Part shown: positions 1 through 6,765 of the stretch, piece by piece
Layout: each line of letters begins with the position of its first letter
Position numbering within the stretch: the first letter of the stretch is position 1
DNA from: Halomonas sp.
Lineage (GTDB): Bacteria > Pseudomonadota > Gammaproteobacteria > Pseudomonadales > Halomonadaceae
Assembly (NCBI GenBank): GCA_007116835.1
Contig: SKHS01000166.1
Coordinates: 1 to 7,064, forward strand
Reading direction: 5' to 3'
DNA length: 7,064 nt
Notes under the pieces: model-generated
Seen by the model: only the letters and a program-made list of their open reading frames with translations
The model's database searches: none
What the model was told of the DNA's origin: nothing
Translations under genes and position numbers: made by a program

Positions 1-363
1 ACCTTATCTGCAATGCAGGCTCTGATGCAGCGCGACTATCCCGGAAATATTCGTGAACTGAAAAATGTGACGGGCTATGCCTGTGCAGTCACGCCCAGTG
101 GTGAAGACATAGACCTCCATACGCTGTCAGGCAAAGTAGCTGCCAACAGCGAGCTCCACGCTAGAACGATAGGCCCGTGGTTAACCCCCATCATCGATGA
201 GATTGACGACCTTCGCCAAACAATGCAGGAGGTAGAAGTCGCTATTATCGATCATCGTTTAAAACACTTTAATGGCAACAGAGCAAAGGCGGCAGAGAGT
301 TTAGGTTTACCCAAGCGAACACTTGCCCATAAGTGCAAACAACTCCGGTTGGATACGAAATGA
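1..363 (+). CDS. vasH: Sigma-54-dependent transcriptional activator, VasH-like (3' part only)
   Basis: This is the last 120 residues of a bacterial enhancer-binding protein; the 5' part lies outside the window. The visible N-terminal end contains YPGNIRELKN (nt 40-69), which fits the C-terminal signature of the sigma-54 interaction AAA+ domain. After a variable linker, the C-terminus from about VEVAIIDHRL to the stop is a Fis-type helix-turn-helix: N-x-A-x-A-A-x-x-L-G-L, then the recognition helix with PKRTLAHK. Such proteins use ATP hydrolysis to open sigma-54 promoter complexes. The call VasH rests on context: tagO/vasI, tssA/vasJ and tssM/vasK follow in the V. cholerae order, and in V. cholerae VasH drives T6SS transcription with RpoN. 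The N-terminal regulatory domain cannot be seen, so the subfamily is inferred. The stop overlaps the next start (ATGA), suggesting translational coupling. The frame is open to the window edge without interruption. Confidence 0.9.
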   Translation, partial: TLSAMQALMQRDYPGNIRELKNVTGYACAVTPSGEDIDLHTLSGKVAANSELHARTIGPWLTPIIDEIDDLRQTMQEVEVAIIDHRLKHFNGNRAKAAESLGLPKRTLAHKCKQLRLDTK

Positions 364-1016
364 GAGTTACGCAGCAAAAGCGCTATTGGCCACTACTGAG
401 CAAGGTGCTGTTTGGAATCGCGATAGTGGGGCACGCGCAAGCATCTGACCAAAGTGTGCTTATAGAGCGTGCTCAGTCTTGTCTTGAAGAAACCTCCCGG
501 TTAGCACGCTTAAACTGCTATGACGCGGTTTTCGTGCAGGAAAGCACGGATCAAGCAGATAGTGAGCTGCCTGAGTTATGGCATGCCATTGCCCAGCAAG
601 AAGCGATACACCGCCACGACCAGACGGGGGTGATAGTACAAACCCATGAGGGGAGCGTGCTGATGAGCGCACCTGCGCTTGGCACTACACCCCCGCGACC
701 ACTTCTCGTCATGGCCTGTGAACAGAAAATTACTCGTTTGCAATTACACGTGCCCGAACCATTAAGCGGTGATTCCCGCCTTTCTATAGAGCTTGATACA
801 GGCAGTACGCGACTAACACAGCTGTGGCGCGTGCGTGATGGTGGCTACATCCTCAGCGGAGGGCGAGGTTTACCGGCCATAGGCACTCTTCAGCAGCTTC
901 TCAATACAGATACGCTCACGCTTCATAGTGAGTCTGCCTATCTAAATGGCCTGCGCTTTAACGTGCAAGGCCTGCGTCAATCAATTCAACCCCTGCGAGA
1001 TGAGTGCCGCTGGTAA
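360..1016 (+). CDS. vasI: T6SS-associated periplasmic protein, TagO/VasI family
   Basis: A 218-residue protein whose start overlaps the upstream stop by ATGA, with a weak GGA six bases before the ATG. An in-frame ATG at 333 lies inside the upstream gene and would put charged residues before the signal sequence, so 360 is preferred. Residues 1-28 look like a Sec signal peptide: basic start (K7, R8), hydrophobic stretch at about 10-24, and an AQA motif before S29. The mature part begins with the family pattern C41...RLARLNCYD (C53-Y54-D55) and ends with the typical tail LRFNVQGLRQSIQPLRDEC followed by RW. The mature chain has exactly four cysteines (41, 53, 120, 216), which could form two disulfides in the periplasm. 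VCA0118 (VasI) is the V. cholerae member at the same position. The family is a common T6SS accessory; its exact function is not settled. Confidence 0.88.
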   Translation: MRVTQQKRYWPLLSKVLFGIAIVGHAQASDQSVLIERAQSCLEETSRLARLNCYDAVFVQESTDQADSELPELWHAIAQQEAIHRHDQTGVIVQTHEGSVLMSAPALGTTPPRPLLVMACEQKITRLQLHVPEPLSGDSRLSIELDTGSTRLTQLWRVRDGGYILSGGRGLPAIGTLQQLLNTDTLTLHSESAYLNGLRFNVQGLRQSIQPLRDECRW

Positions 1017-1019
1017 GGA
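1015..1019 (+). promoter_or_regulatory. Ribosome binding site that decides the tssA start
   Basis: AAGGA stands seven bases before ATG 1027 and overlaps the vasI stop codon (TAA 1014-1016). This favours 1027 over the in-frame upstream ATGs at 1000 and 946, which lie within vasI and lack a comparable site. Ribosomes ending vasI would stop directly on this site, which suggests coupled translation. Confidence 0.75.
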
Positions 1020-1026
1020 TACTGTT

Positions 1027-2442
1027 ATGCGTATTACGTCTGAAAAACAGCTAGCACCGATATTGATGCCCTTGCAGGCCAATGCACAGGGTTACTTGAT
1101 AGGTGATGCCCTAGACACCCGTCGTGACTATTTAACGCTAGAAGAAGAAATGATGAAGGTAGGCTCCCTTCAGCACGCTCAGGTCGCGTGGGAAGATGCC
1201 GAAATGCTGGCAGTAAAACTGCTAAGTGAGCAAGGGAAAGACCTCAAAGTTCTGGGGTATTTACTCCACTGTATGCAGCATGACGGCAGCGGGGTGCGAT
1301 ACGCACTCTCTCTGCGCCTCCTGGCACGGGCAATCATGCAACCTTGGTGGGAGCATGCCTATCCAAATAGCGACGCCCGAGCGGTAGTGCTTCGGCAGCG
1401 CCTCTTCCAACAGTTTATTCAGCGCAGCCTAGCATTGTTGGCGGTTGTTAATTTCACAGATGCAGAGGAAGAGTTAGCAGCATGCCTCAGTTCTTTGGCG
1501 GAACTACAGCACAACGTCGCTGAAAAAGGGTTACCAAGTAAAGAAATAGACAAGCTAGCCAACAAACTAAACGCCGTTGGCACTGAAAAAAAGCCTACGC
1601 CGCCACCCACGACGGTAGAAACACCCGCCACGCCAGCGCCGGTAGCTAAAGCGCCAGAGTTGCATTTGGAGGCAGGTAATGAGCGCACTAATCGTCAAGC
1701 GTTACTCAAAATGGCTAATTTTTTGGGTAGCCAGCACCCAGAAGAGCCGTTGGTATACCGATTGCGCCGTCACGCCATCTGGATGTCTATCCATGTTTTG
1801 CCGGTGACACACCAAGAAAGCGGCAAGACTGAGTTAGCCCCGGTTTCGCCAGACCGTATAGCCGAGTATCAGGACGGGCTCGAAAAAGGTGGAGACACAG
1901 CGCTATGGCAGCGTGTTGAAAATAGCGTGGCGCTCAGCCCCTATTGGCTAGAAGGGCATCGAATCAGTGCTGCATTAGCTAGCCAACTTGGTTACACATG
2001 TTGCGCCGAGGCAATTCGCGAAGAAACTCAGCGCTTTGTTGACCGGCTGCCAAGCATAAAAATGCTCAAGTTTAGTGATGGCACGCCTTTTTTAGATAAA
2101 GAAACGGCGGACTGGTTAGCCCAGCAGCCCTCTTCACAACGTGCGTTAACCTCGCAAGGCGCATGGCAGCAGGGCCTTGAAGAGGCAAAGGCCCTGCTGA
2201 ACGAAGGTGATCTGGGGGCGGGTTTAAAGCGCCTTGACCAAGGGTTAAGTCAGGCCCTTTTTCCACGCGACCAGGTTTACTGGCGTTTAGCGATTGCCGA
2301 GCTGCTCGATGACGCAGGCCTAGAAACCCTTGCGAAACAGCACTATCAAACGCTTCACACGACCGCCACAGCGCTGGGCCTAGAGCACTGGGAACCCGCG
2401 TTGGTAGCACGCCTGGCATCAGCAATAAAAGAAAAAAATTGA
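1027..2442 (+). CDS. tssA: T6SS baseplate/tail assembly protein TssA (VasJ type)
   Basis: A 471-residue protein, close in size to V. cholerae VasJ. Residues about 10-135 form an ImpA N-terminal domain, recognised by GDALDTRRDY (26-35), W55, GKDLKVLGYLL (70-80) and the WWEHAYP motif (107-113), a form of the usual W-x-x-x-P ending. A proline/threonine/alanine-rich linker spans about 186-211. From about 215 a VasJ-type C-terminal domain follows, with the HPEEPLVYRLRRHAIW stretch (237-252) and the C-terminal GLEHWEP (451-457). TssA proteins are cytoplasmic; in studied systems they bind baseplate and membrane-complex parts and prime or coordinate Hcp tube and sheath growth. The subclass is set by the C-terminal domain, here VasJ-like, as in the V. 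cholerae protein. It lies ten bases after vasI and 37 bases before tssM. A perfect inverted repeat lies inside codons 381-391. Confidence 0.93.
   Translation: MRITSEKQLAPILMPLQANAQGYLIGDALDTRRDYLTLEEEMMKVGSLQHAQVAWEDAEMLAVKLLSEQGKDLKVLGYLLHCMQHDGSGVRYALSLRLLARAIMQPWWEHAYPNSDARAVVLRQRLFQQFIQRSLALLAVVNFTDAEEELAACLSSLAELQHNVAEKGLPSKEIDKLANKLNAVGTEKKPTPPPTTVETPATPAPVAKAPELHLEAGNERTNRQALLKMANFLGSQHPEEPLVYRLRRHAIWMSIHVLPVTHQESGKTELAPVSPDRIAEYQDGLEKGGDTALWQRVENSVALSPYWLEGHRISAALASQLGYTCCAEAIREETQRFVDRLPSIKMLKFSDGTPFLDKETADWLAQQPSSQRALTSQGAWQQGLEEAKALLNEGDLGAGLKRLDQGLSQALFPRDQVYWRLAIAELLDDAGLETLAKQHYQTLHTTATALGLEHWEPALVARLASAIKEKN
2167..2199 (+). repeat. Perfect 12-bp inverted repeat inside tssA
   Basis: CAGCAGGGCCTT (2167-2178) and AAGGCCCTGCTG (2188-2199) are exact reverse complements with a nine-base loop. 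In RNA this would be a stable, GC-rich stem within the coding region (codons 381-391, QQGLEEAKALL). No run of T follows directly, so it is not a standard terminator by itself. A second copy of the right-arm core, AGGCCCT, occurs at 2252-2258 and is followed by four more T, so the left arm could pair with either. Confidence 0.85.
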
Positions 2443-2465
2443 TAATAAACATCATCTTAAGGAAC

Positions 2466-2471
2466 GAGGGG
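2466..2471 (+). promoter_or_regulatory. Ribosome binding site of tssM
   Basis: GAGGGG lies eight bases before ATG 2480 and is the best-spaced site in the 37-base gap between tssA and tssM. An AAGG at 2473-2476 is too close (three bases) to be the main site. The gap shows no convincing promoter or terminator, so tssM is probably read from the upstream transcript. Confidence 0.65.
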
Positions 2472-2479
2472 TAAGGCGA

Positions 2480-5400
2480 ATGTGGTCAACACTAAAATCA
2501 AGTATTAGCCGCTGGGTACCCGGAGTTGCTAAGGCCCAGGCTGCCAGCAATTCGGGTAAAGCAAAAAGCAATAAGGCGAAGGGCGTGCTTCGTATCTCGA
2601 CGCTTATTTGGGGATTGCTGCTTGTGACATTAGTGGTACTGATTTGGTGGCTAGGGCCAGATTGGAAATTCAAAGAGTATAGCCCGCTCTCAACGGTCAT
2701 TAGTCGTGTGCTAGCCACCCTAATCATCGTAACAACGGTGATTGCAGCCTGGGCCATCCGCCTTATGCGACGCTTGCGAAAGCTAAGGGCCGAGCAAGAG
2801 CAAGAAACAACGCGTAAAAGTGACCCTGTCCTATCGGCTATTGAAAATCAGGAAGCGTTTCTGAACGACGTGTTAAAGGAAATGACTGATAGTCTAGGAG
2901 GAGGTCAAAGTAGCCGCTATCGTCTGCCCTGGTTTTTAGTCATGGGTATTGAAAGCGCGGGAAAGACAAGCCTTATCAATCGTTCAGGCCAAGAGTTCGC
3001 CTTAACGCGCTTTATGAAAGCGACGGGAAAGAACCTCAAAAGCACGCAGCTAGGTTTCGACTGGTGGATTGGAGATAAAGCGATTTTCATCGACCCTGAC
3101 GGCGAATTGCTCACACAGGGGGTACTACAAAATGGCCAGCCAGAGGAGCAGAAACAACGGTTATGGAACCACTTTGTAGAATGGCTGGAACGTAATCGTG
3201 CGCGTCGTCCGTTAGATGGCATTATTCTGGTCGTTGATGTAGCACGAATCACGAAAGCCAAAGTTGCCGAACGAAAAGCCTACGCCGCTCTGCTCAGCAG
3301 CCGCCTGCGCGAGCTAATGGAGCAGCATGGTTCGCAGCTCCCCGTCTATATCACCTTTAGTAAGTTGGATTTGCTGTTAGGGTTTGATGATTTCTTTCGT
3401 CACTATGCACGGCCCGAACGGCAAGCTCCGTTTGGTTTTACGTTTACCGCAGAATCGCTAAGTAAGAGCGAAAAGTGGGAAGCTGAATTTGAAGCAAACT
3501 ACGACGAGCTGCTAGCACGATTAAACCAGCGCCTCATATCCCTAATGTCCGCGTGTCGTAGCAGAGAAGAGCGCGAGGCACTATTTCGCTTCGTTCGGCA
3601 ATTAGCTGGGCTTCGCGATATTTTATTAAGTTTTCTGAAGGAAACACTTTCAGAAGACTGTTTCTCAACGGCGGCGATTGTTCGGGGCGTATATTTCACC
3701 TCTGTTTATCAGCAAGGAGTGCCAGAAGACCCCTTTGTGGATGCCGCCGCCAAGCGTTATGGCATGACAGATGCCGCACGCGCAGCGCAGCGCGACACCC
3801 GTAATACGCTCTACTTCACAGAAGATTTGTTCCGCAGTGTTATTTACCCAGAAGTGGGCTTAGCCACCGACAATGCCAACGTGGTGAAACGCCGCCAGCA
3901 GCGGCGCACCGCCAGCATCCTGGCGTGCCTTTTCGCCAGTGTTGCCCTAGTGGGGGGATGGTCGCACTTCTATACCAAAAATAGCCAAGCACTGGCTGAT
4001 GTAGAACAGCGTGCAAATGCTTTTCTCGCCAGCCAACCCGAAGCCTTACAAAGTGACGACCCGACAGGCTATGACTTTCTTGAACCGCTTGACCGCCTTC
4101 GTTCAACCCTAGAGCTAACAGCAGGCTATCGCAGTCATGCCCCCTACCTAGCAGACATGGGGCTGTATCAAGGACATGTCATCGGTGCCCAGGTGGACCG
4201 TGCCTATCTGGCTATGCTGGAGCATCAGTTTTTGCCTGCCTTAATGATCGGCATCATGGATGACATGAATCGAGCGGCTGCAGGCAGTAATGAACAGCTC
4301 GCCTTGCTGCGAATATTACGCATGATGTCAGATGCCAGTGGCCGTCAGCCTGAGCGAGTGCAGCGCTTTATGGCCACGCGGTGGCAGCACTATTTCCCAC
4401 AACAAGGAGAAGTGCAACAACGCCTTCTGAATCACTTCAATTACGCAATGGCATACAGTGATTTGCAAGGCGATATTCAGGCAGGGGACTTGCGCGCCAG
4501 AACGACCATGGCACCCTTGAATGGCAGCATCGTGAATGCTCAGAATGTCTTATCCCGACAGCCCATTGATGAGCGCGTATATGCAACGTTAAAGAGCAGC
4601 GTGAACGAGCGCCACTCAGCGTTAGACCTTCGGCAAAGTGTAGGCACCCTGTTTGACAAGGTGTTCATGTCTCAAGGGGATAACCCTGAGCTCATTAAAC
4701 TGCCCTATTTATTGACAAGAGAGGGTTTCCAAAACGAGTTCTTAAAAGAACTGCCCAATGCCACTGAGTTAGCACTGATTGACGCGTGGGTGCTCGGGCA
4801 GCGAGACAACATCCACTTTAGTGACGCCGATACCCAGCAGCTACAAACCGCACTGCGTAACCATTACGTAGGCGACTACCGTGTTAGTTGGCGCGATGCG
4901 CTCCGTCATCTCGAGCTTGTGCCACTACCCGATGTGCGCCAAGCCATTGTTGTCGCAGACGCCCTTGTCGGGCCCCAGCGACCTATGGAGCGTCTACTTG
5001 GTGCGGTTGAACACAATACAAGCCTATACCCCCAATTAGCGGTTGATGATGAGCAGGCTCACCAAGCATTGCGCCAGTCGCTACGCTATCAGTTAGCGCA
5101 TGATATTGAGCAACCCTTTGTAACTGTAAACCAATTAATGCAGTCGCCGGATGGCAACCCAGCAACGCTTGAAGAAATTAAGACAGCCATTACACAATTT
5201 CGCGATGACCTAATTGACAGCGAAGAAGTGAGTAACCCAGGGCGCGCAGCCTTCCTGAAAGTACGTGATCGTTTATCGCTCCAGGATACTGACAACCCCA
5301 TCGACAATCTCAAGCGAATAGCCGCCAACACACCTGAACCCGTAGGGCGAATGCTCCATAGCCTGGCTGACCAAGGCTGGCAACTCCTGATGGCCAATGC

Positions 5401-6133
5401 GACTCGGCACCTGGAAAGTTTATGGCTGGACGACGTGGTTGCCCCCTTCAACGCCCGTTTAGCCGGTCGTTACCCACTCGCGCCGAACGCTTCACAAGAA
5501 GTAGCACTCCGCGATTTTGAAGACTTCTTTAGCCCGGGTGGCACGCTTGATGCGTTCTACCAGCACAGCCTGGCCCCCTTTATGGAAGGTGCAGAAAACT
5601 ACCTGGTTGATGCAAACGGGCGACCACTGCTGCGTGCTAGTTTACCTGCGGCTATCCAGCAAGCGGAGCAAATTCGCAGAGCCTACTTCAGCCGAGACGG
5701 CGCTCTCGACATAGAGTTTTCACTAGAGCCCATTAGCTTGTCGCCTGACAAACGGCGCAGCGTTATTAGTGTCGATGGTCAGATCATCGAGTACGCCCAC
5801 AATGTCCCACGGCGTGTTCCAGTGATATGGCCTAACGTACTGCGCAGCGGTACAGAAAGCCGCCTAACCCTCGTGCCCAGCACAGTGAATCGTTCGCCGC
5901 GTAGCATCAGTAAAGATGGCTATTGGGGATGGTTTCGTCTTTTGGATCAAGCCACGGTCACGAGCATCAGCGAACGCGAGCTAACGTTAAGTTTCACGGT
6001 TGATGGCGGCACTATGCGCTATCAACTAGTGGCTAACCAGACCCCTAACCCCTTCACAAGACCACTGGCCGCCGGGTTTACACTGCCCACTGCCCTATAT
6101 GCAGAGCGAGATATCGATGCTGAAGAACGTTAA
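2480..6133 (+). CDS. tssM: T6SS inner-membrane scaffold TssM (IcmF/VasK family)
   Basis: A 1217-residue protein, in the normal range for TssM. A Lys/Ala/Ser-rich cytoplasmic tail (1-38) precedes TM1 (about 39-59) and TM2 (about 73-94), followed by a basic RRLRKLR stop. The cytoplasmic NTPase-like domain has a Walker A motif GIESAGKT (156-163), a DxxG motif in the form DPDG (205-208) and SKLD (294-297) at the guanine-specificity position, then the family stretch LLLGFDDFF. TM3 is about 477-495, preceded by KRRQQRR. The rest (about 500-1217) is the large periplasmic part, ending with the conserved C-terminal pattern WPNVLRSG, GYWGWFRLLD (1147-1155) and NPF (1190-1192). In known systems TssM joins TssL in the inner membrane and its C-terminal region binds the lipoprotein TssJ to form the trans-envelope complex. 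The last 17 bases overlap the next gene. Confidence 0.96.
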   Translation: MWSTLKSSISRWVPGVAKAQAASNSGKAKSNKAKGVLRISTLIWGLLLVTLVVLIWWLGPDWKFKEYSPLSTVISRVLATLIIVTTVIAAWAIRLMRRLRKLRAEQEQETTRKSDPVLSAIENQEAFLNDVLKEMTDSLGGGQSSRYRLPWFLVMGIESAGKTSLINRSGQEFALTRFMKATGKNLKSTQLGFDWWIGDKAIFIDPDGELLTQGVLQNGQPEEQKQRLWNHFVEWLERNRARRPLDGIILVVDVARITKAKVAERKAYAALLSSRLRELMEQHGSQLPVYITFSKLDLLLGFDDFFRHYARPERQAPFGFTFTAESLSKSEKWEAEFEANYDELLARLNQRLISLMSACRSREEREALFRFVRQLAGLRDILLSFLKETLSEDCFSTAAIVRGVYFTSVYQQGVPEDPFVDAAAKRYGMTDAARAAQRDTRNTLYFTEDLFRSVIYPEVGLATDNANVVKRRQQRRTASILACLFASVALVGGWSHFYTKNSQALADVEQRANAFLASQPEALQSDDPTGYDFLEPLDRLRSTLELTAGYRSHAPYLADMGLYQGHVIGAQVDRAYLAMLEHQFLPALMIGIMDDMNRAAAGSNEQLALLRILRMMSDASGRQPERVQRFMATRWQHYFPQQGEVQQRLLNHFNYAMAYSDLQGDIQAGDLRARTTMAPLNGSIVNAQNVLSRQPIDERVYATLKSSVNERHSALDLRQSVGTLFDKVFMSQGDNPELIKLPYLLTREGFQNEFLKELPNATELALIDAWVLGQRDNIHFSDADTQQLQTALRNHYVGDYRVSWRDALRHLELVPLPDVRQAIVVADALVGPQRPMERLLGAVEHNTSLYPQLAVDDEQAHQALRQSLRYQLAHDIEQPFVTVNQLMQSPDGNPATLEEIKTAITQFRDDLIDSEEVSNPGRAAFLKVRDRLSLQDTDNPIDNLKRIAANTPEPVGRMLHSLADQGWQLLMANATRHLESLWLDDVVAPFNARLAGRYPLAPNASQEVALRDFEDFFSPGGTLDAFYQHSLAPFMEGAENYLVDANGRPLLRASLPAAIQQAEQIRRAYFSRDGALDIEFSLEPISLSPDKRRSVISVDGQIIEYAHNVPRRVPVIWPNVLRSGTESRLTLVPSTVNRSPRSISKDGYWGWFRLLDQATVTSISERELTLSFTVDGGTMRYQLVANQTPNPFTRPLAAGFTLPTALYAERDIDAEER
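5539..5554 (+). promoter_or_regulatory. Possible sigma-54 promoter-like site inside tssM
   Basis: TGGCACGCTTGATGCG matches the full TGGCACG of the -24 element and has the exact GG-N10-GC spacing, with GC at the -12 element. The -12 part is imperfect (ATGC for TTGC). It sits in coding sequence about 560 bases before the GNAT-like gene. A vasH-like sigma-54 activator in the same cluster makes it worth noting, but a chance match within 7 kb is quite possible. Confidence 0.2.
6106..6110 (+). promoter_or_regulatory. Ribosome binding site of the GNAT-like gene
   Basis: GCGAG (within GAGCGAG, 6104-6110) is six bases before ATG 6117, inside the end of tssM. The alternative in-frame ATG at 6099 has no purine-rich site before it, so 6117 is the better start. 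The match to the consensus is only partial; translation may depend on coupling to tssM. Confidence 0.45.
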
Positions 6134-6698
6134 AGGCTGGCTTAAAAAAAGCCACCAGCAGGGGGCAAACAGCGCGCTGCCAACGCGACCAACGTCTTCG
6201 CCTCTGGTACCTGCGGCAGAAGAAGATATTGAAGGCTTTCTTACCGCGGTTACCCAAGCGAACAAACAGGGGAACTCACCCTGGATAATGCGCGACGACA
6301 ACGCCATCGCCACCTTACGGCGTGCCTTGGAATATACCGTTCACCGTGGTGTCTGGTTGCAACCCATTAACGGCAGTGTCGCCCACTGGCAAGGGCGTTT
6401 GCTGGCGCTAAAGCTAAGTGAAGACCCGCCGGTGGGCATGGTCTTGCTGTGCCGCGCAGATGAAGAAGCCGCCTGGCAACTACGCTTTTTTTATATTCAA
6501 CACGAGCGCCAAGGTAGCCAATATGGCGCACGGTTACTGACAGCCACACGTGCCACCTTAAACGGAGAGCCACTCCAAACGCGAGTTCCTTTGGCCTGTC
6601 ACGCCGCGATAAAAACCCTAGAGGCCGCTGGATTTGAACGCCGTCACGTAGACGCCTACGACGTAGCCATTTACGAAGCCACTGCCGCTTGGAACTAA
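6117..6698 (+). CDS. GNAT-like protein of unknown role, coupled to tssM
   Basis: A 193-residue protein starting within the last 17 bases of tssM. I do not recognise a named family. The N-terminus (1-12, MLKNVKGWLKKS) is basic and could be an amphipathic helix; 17-36 is a low-complexity Pro/Ser/Thr/Ala linker. The part from about 37 to 193 resembles a GCN5-type acetyltransferase fold: a predicted strand PVGMVLLCRA (105-114), a strand LRFFYIQ (122-128), then an acetyl-CoA-loop-like RQGSQYGARLL (131-141), and a late AIKTLEAAGFERR (164-176) resembling the helix plus G-F that ends many GNAT domains. The Q/R-x-x-G-x-G/A loop reads Q-G-S-Q-Y-G, so the first glycine is replaced by Gln135, which leaves catalysis uncertain. 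No signal peptide or membrane segment is visible. The genetic coupling suggests a T6SS-linked role, possibly regulatory or a modifier of a T6SS protein; this is inference. V. cholerae has vasL/tagA in this position. Confidence 0.75.
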   Translation: MLKNVKGWLKKSHQQGANSALPTRPTSSPLVPAAEEDIEGFLTAVTQANKQGNSPWIMRDDNAIATLRRALEYTVHRGVWLQPINGSVAHWQGRLLALKLSEDPPVGMVLLCRADEEAAWQLRFFYIQHERQGSQYGARLLTATRATLNGEPLQTRVPLACHAAIKTLEAAGFERRHVDAYDVAIYEATAAWN

Positions 6699-6725
6699 CG
6701 CCTGACAGCTAAGCGCTAAGGCGTT
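6697..6725 (+). terminator. Hairpin after the GNAT-like gene; possible weak terminator
   Basis: AACGCCT (6697-6703) pairs perfectly with AGGCGTT (6719-6725), enclosing 15 bases; an inner AGC/GCT pairing (6707-6709 with 6715-6717) could extend it. The left arm overlaps the upstream stop codon. What follows is GTTCAGG rather than a clean T run, so full intrinsic termination is doubtful. Partial termination or a processing/stability hairpin separating the core operon from the vgrG pair would fit the position. Confidence 0.4.
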
Positions 6726-6752
6726 GTTCAGGATGACAAAGCACGTAACGAA

Positions 6753-6756
6753 AGGA
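6753..6756 (+). promoter_or_regulatory. Ribosome binding site of the 46-residue gene
   Basis: AGGA within AAAGGAA (6751-6757) lies nine bases before ATG 6766. It selects that start over TTG 6724 and ATG 6733 in the same frame, neither of which has a properly spaced site. A clear site here is the main argument that this very short gene is translated. Confidence 0.7.
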
Positions 6757-6765
6757 ACCAACACC

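Noticed and set aside
579..592. Sigma-54-like TGGCATG...TTGC in vasI
   Set aside because: The spacing is GG-N9-GC, one base short of the required ten, and it lies within coding sequence.
946..1026. Longer N-terminus for tssA from ATG 946 or ATG 1000
   Set aside because: These would extend tssA 27 or 9 codons into vasI. They add cysteine-rich sequence unlike TssA and lack a good ribosome binding site, while ATG 1027 has AAGGA at seven bases.
2072..2455. 127-codon open frame on the minus strand opposite the tssA 3' end
   Set aside because: It lies wholly opposite a well-supported gene, its product has no recognisable domain and no clear ribosome binding site; it is a shadow frame.
2452..2757. 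101-codon minus-strand frame opposite the tssM 5' end
   Set aside because: Its apparent hydrophobic and Ser/Thr-rich stretches are the antisense of the TssM membrane segments; there is no independent support.
3890..3906. CGCCGC/GCGGCG inverted repeat with a five-base loop in tssM
   Set aside because: Only 6 bp, and explained by the Arg/Gln codons of the basic stretch before TM3 (KRRQQRR).
5089..5451. 120-codon minus-strand frame opposite the TssM periplasmic region
   Set aside because: Arg/Ser-rich translation typical of an antisense shadow, no domain, fully inside tssM.
6387..6402. Sigma-54-like TGGCAAG...TTTGC in the GNAT-like gene
   Set aside because: The spacing is GG-N11-GC, one base too long, so it would not be expected to work.
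6724..6751. Possible sigma-70 promoter before the 46-residue gene (TTGTTC, then TAACGA after 16 bases)
   Set aside because: The -10 element matches the consensus at only two positions, so it is not supportable from sequence.
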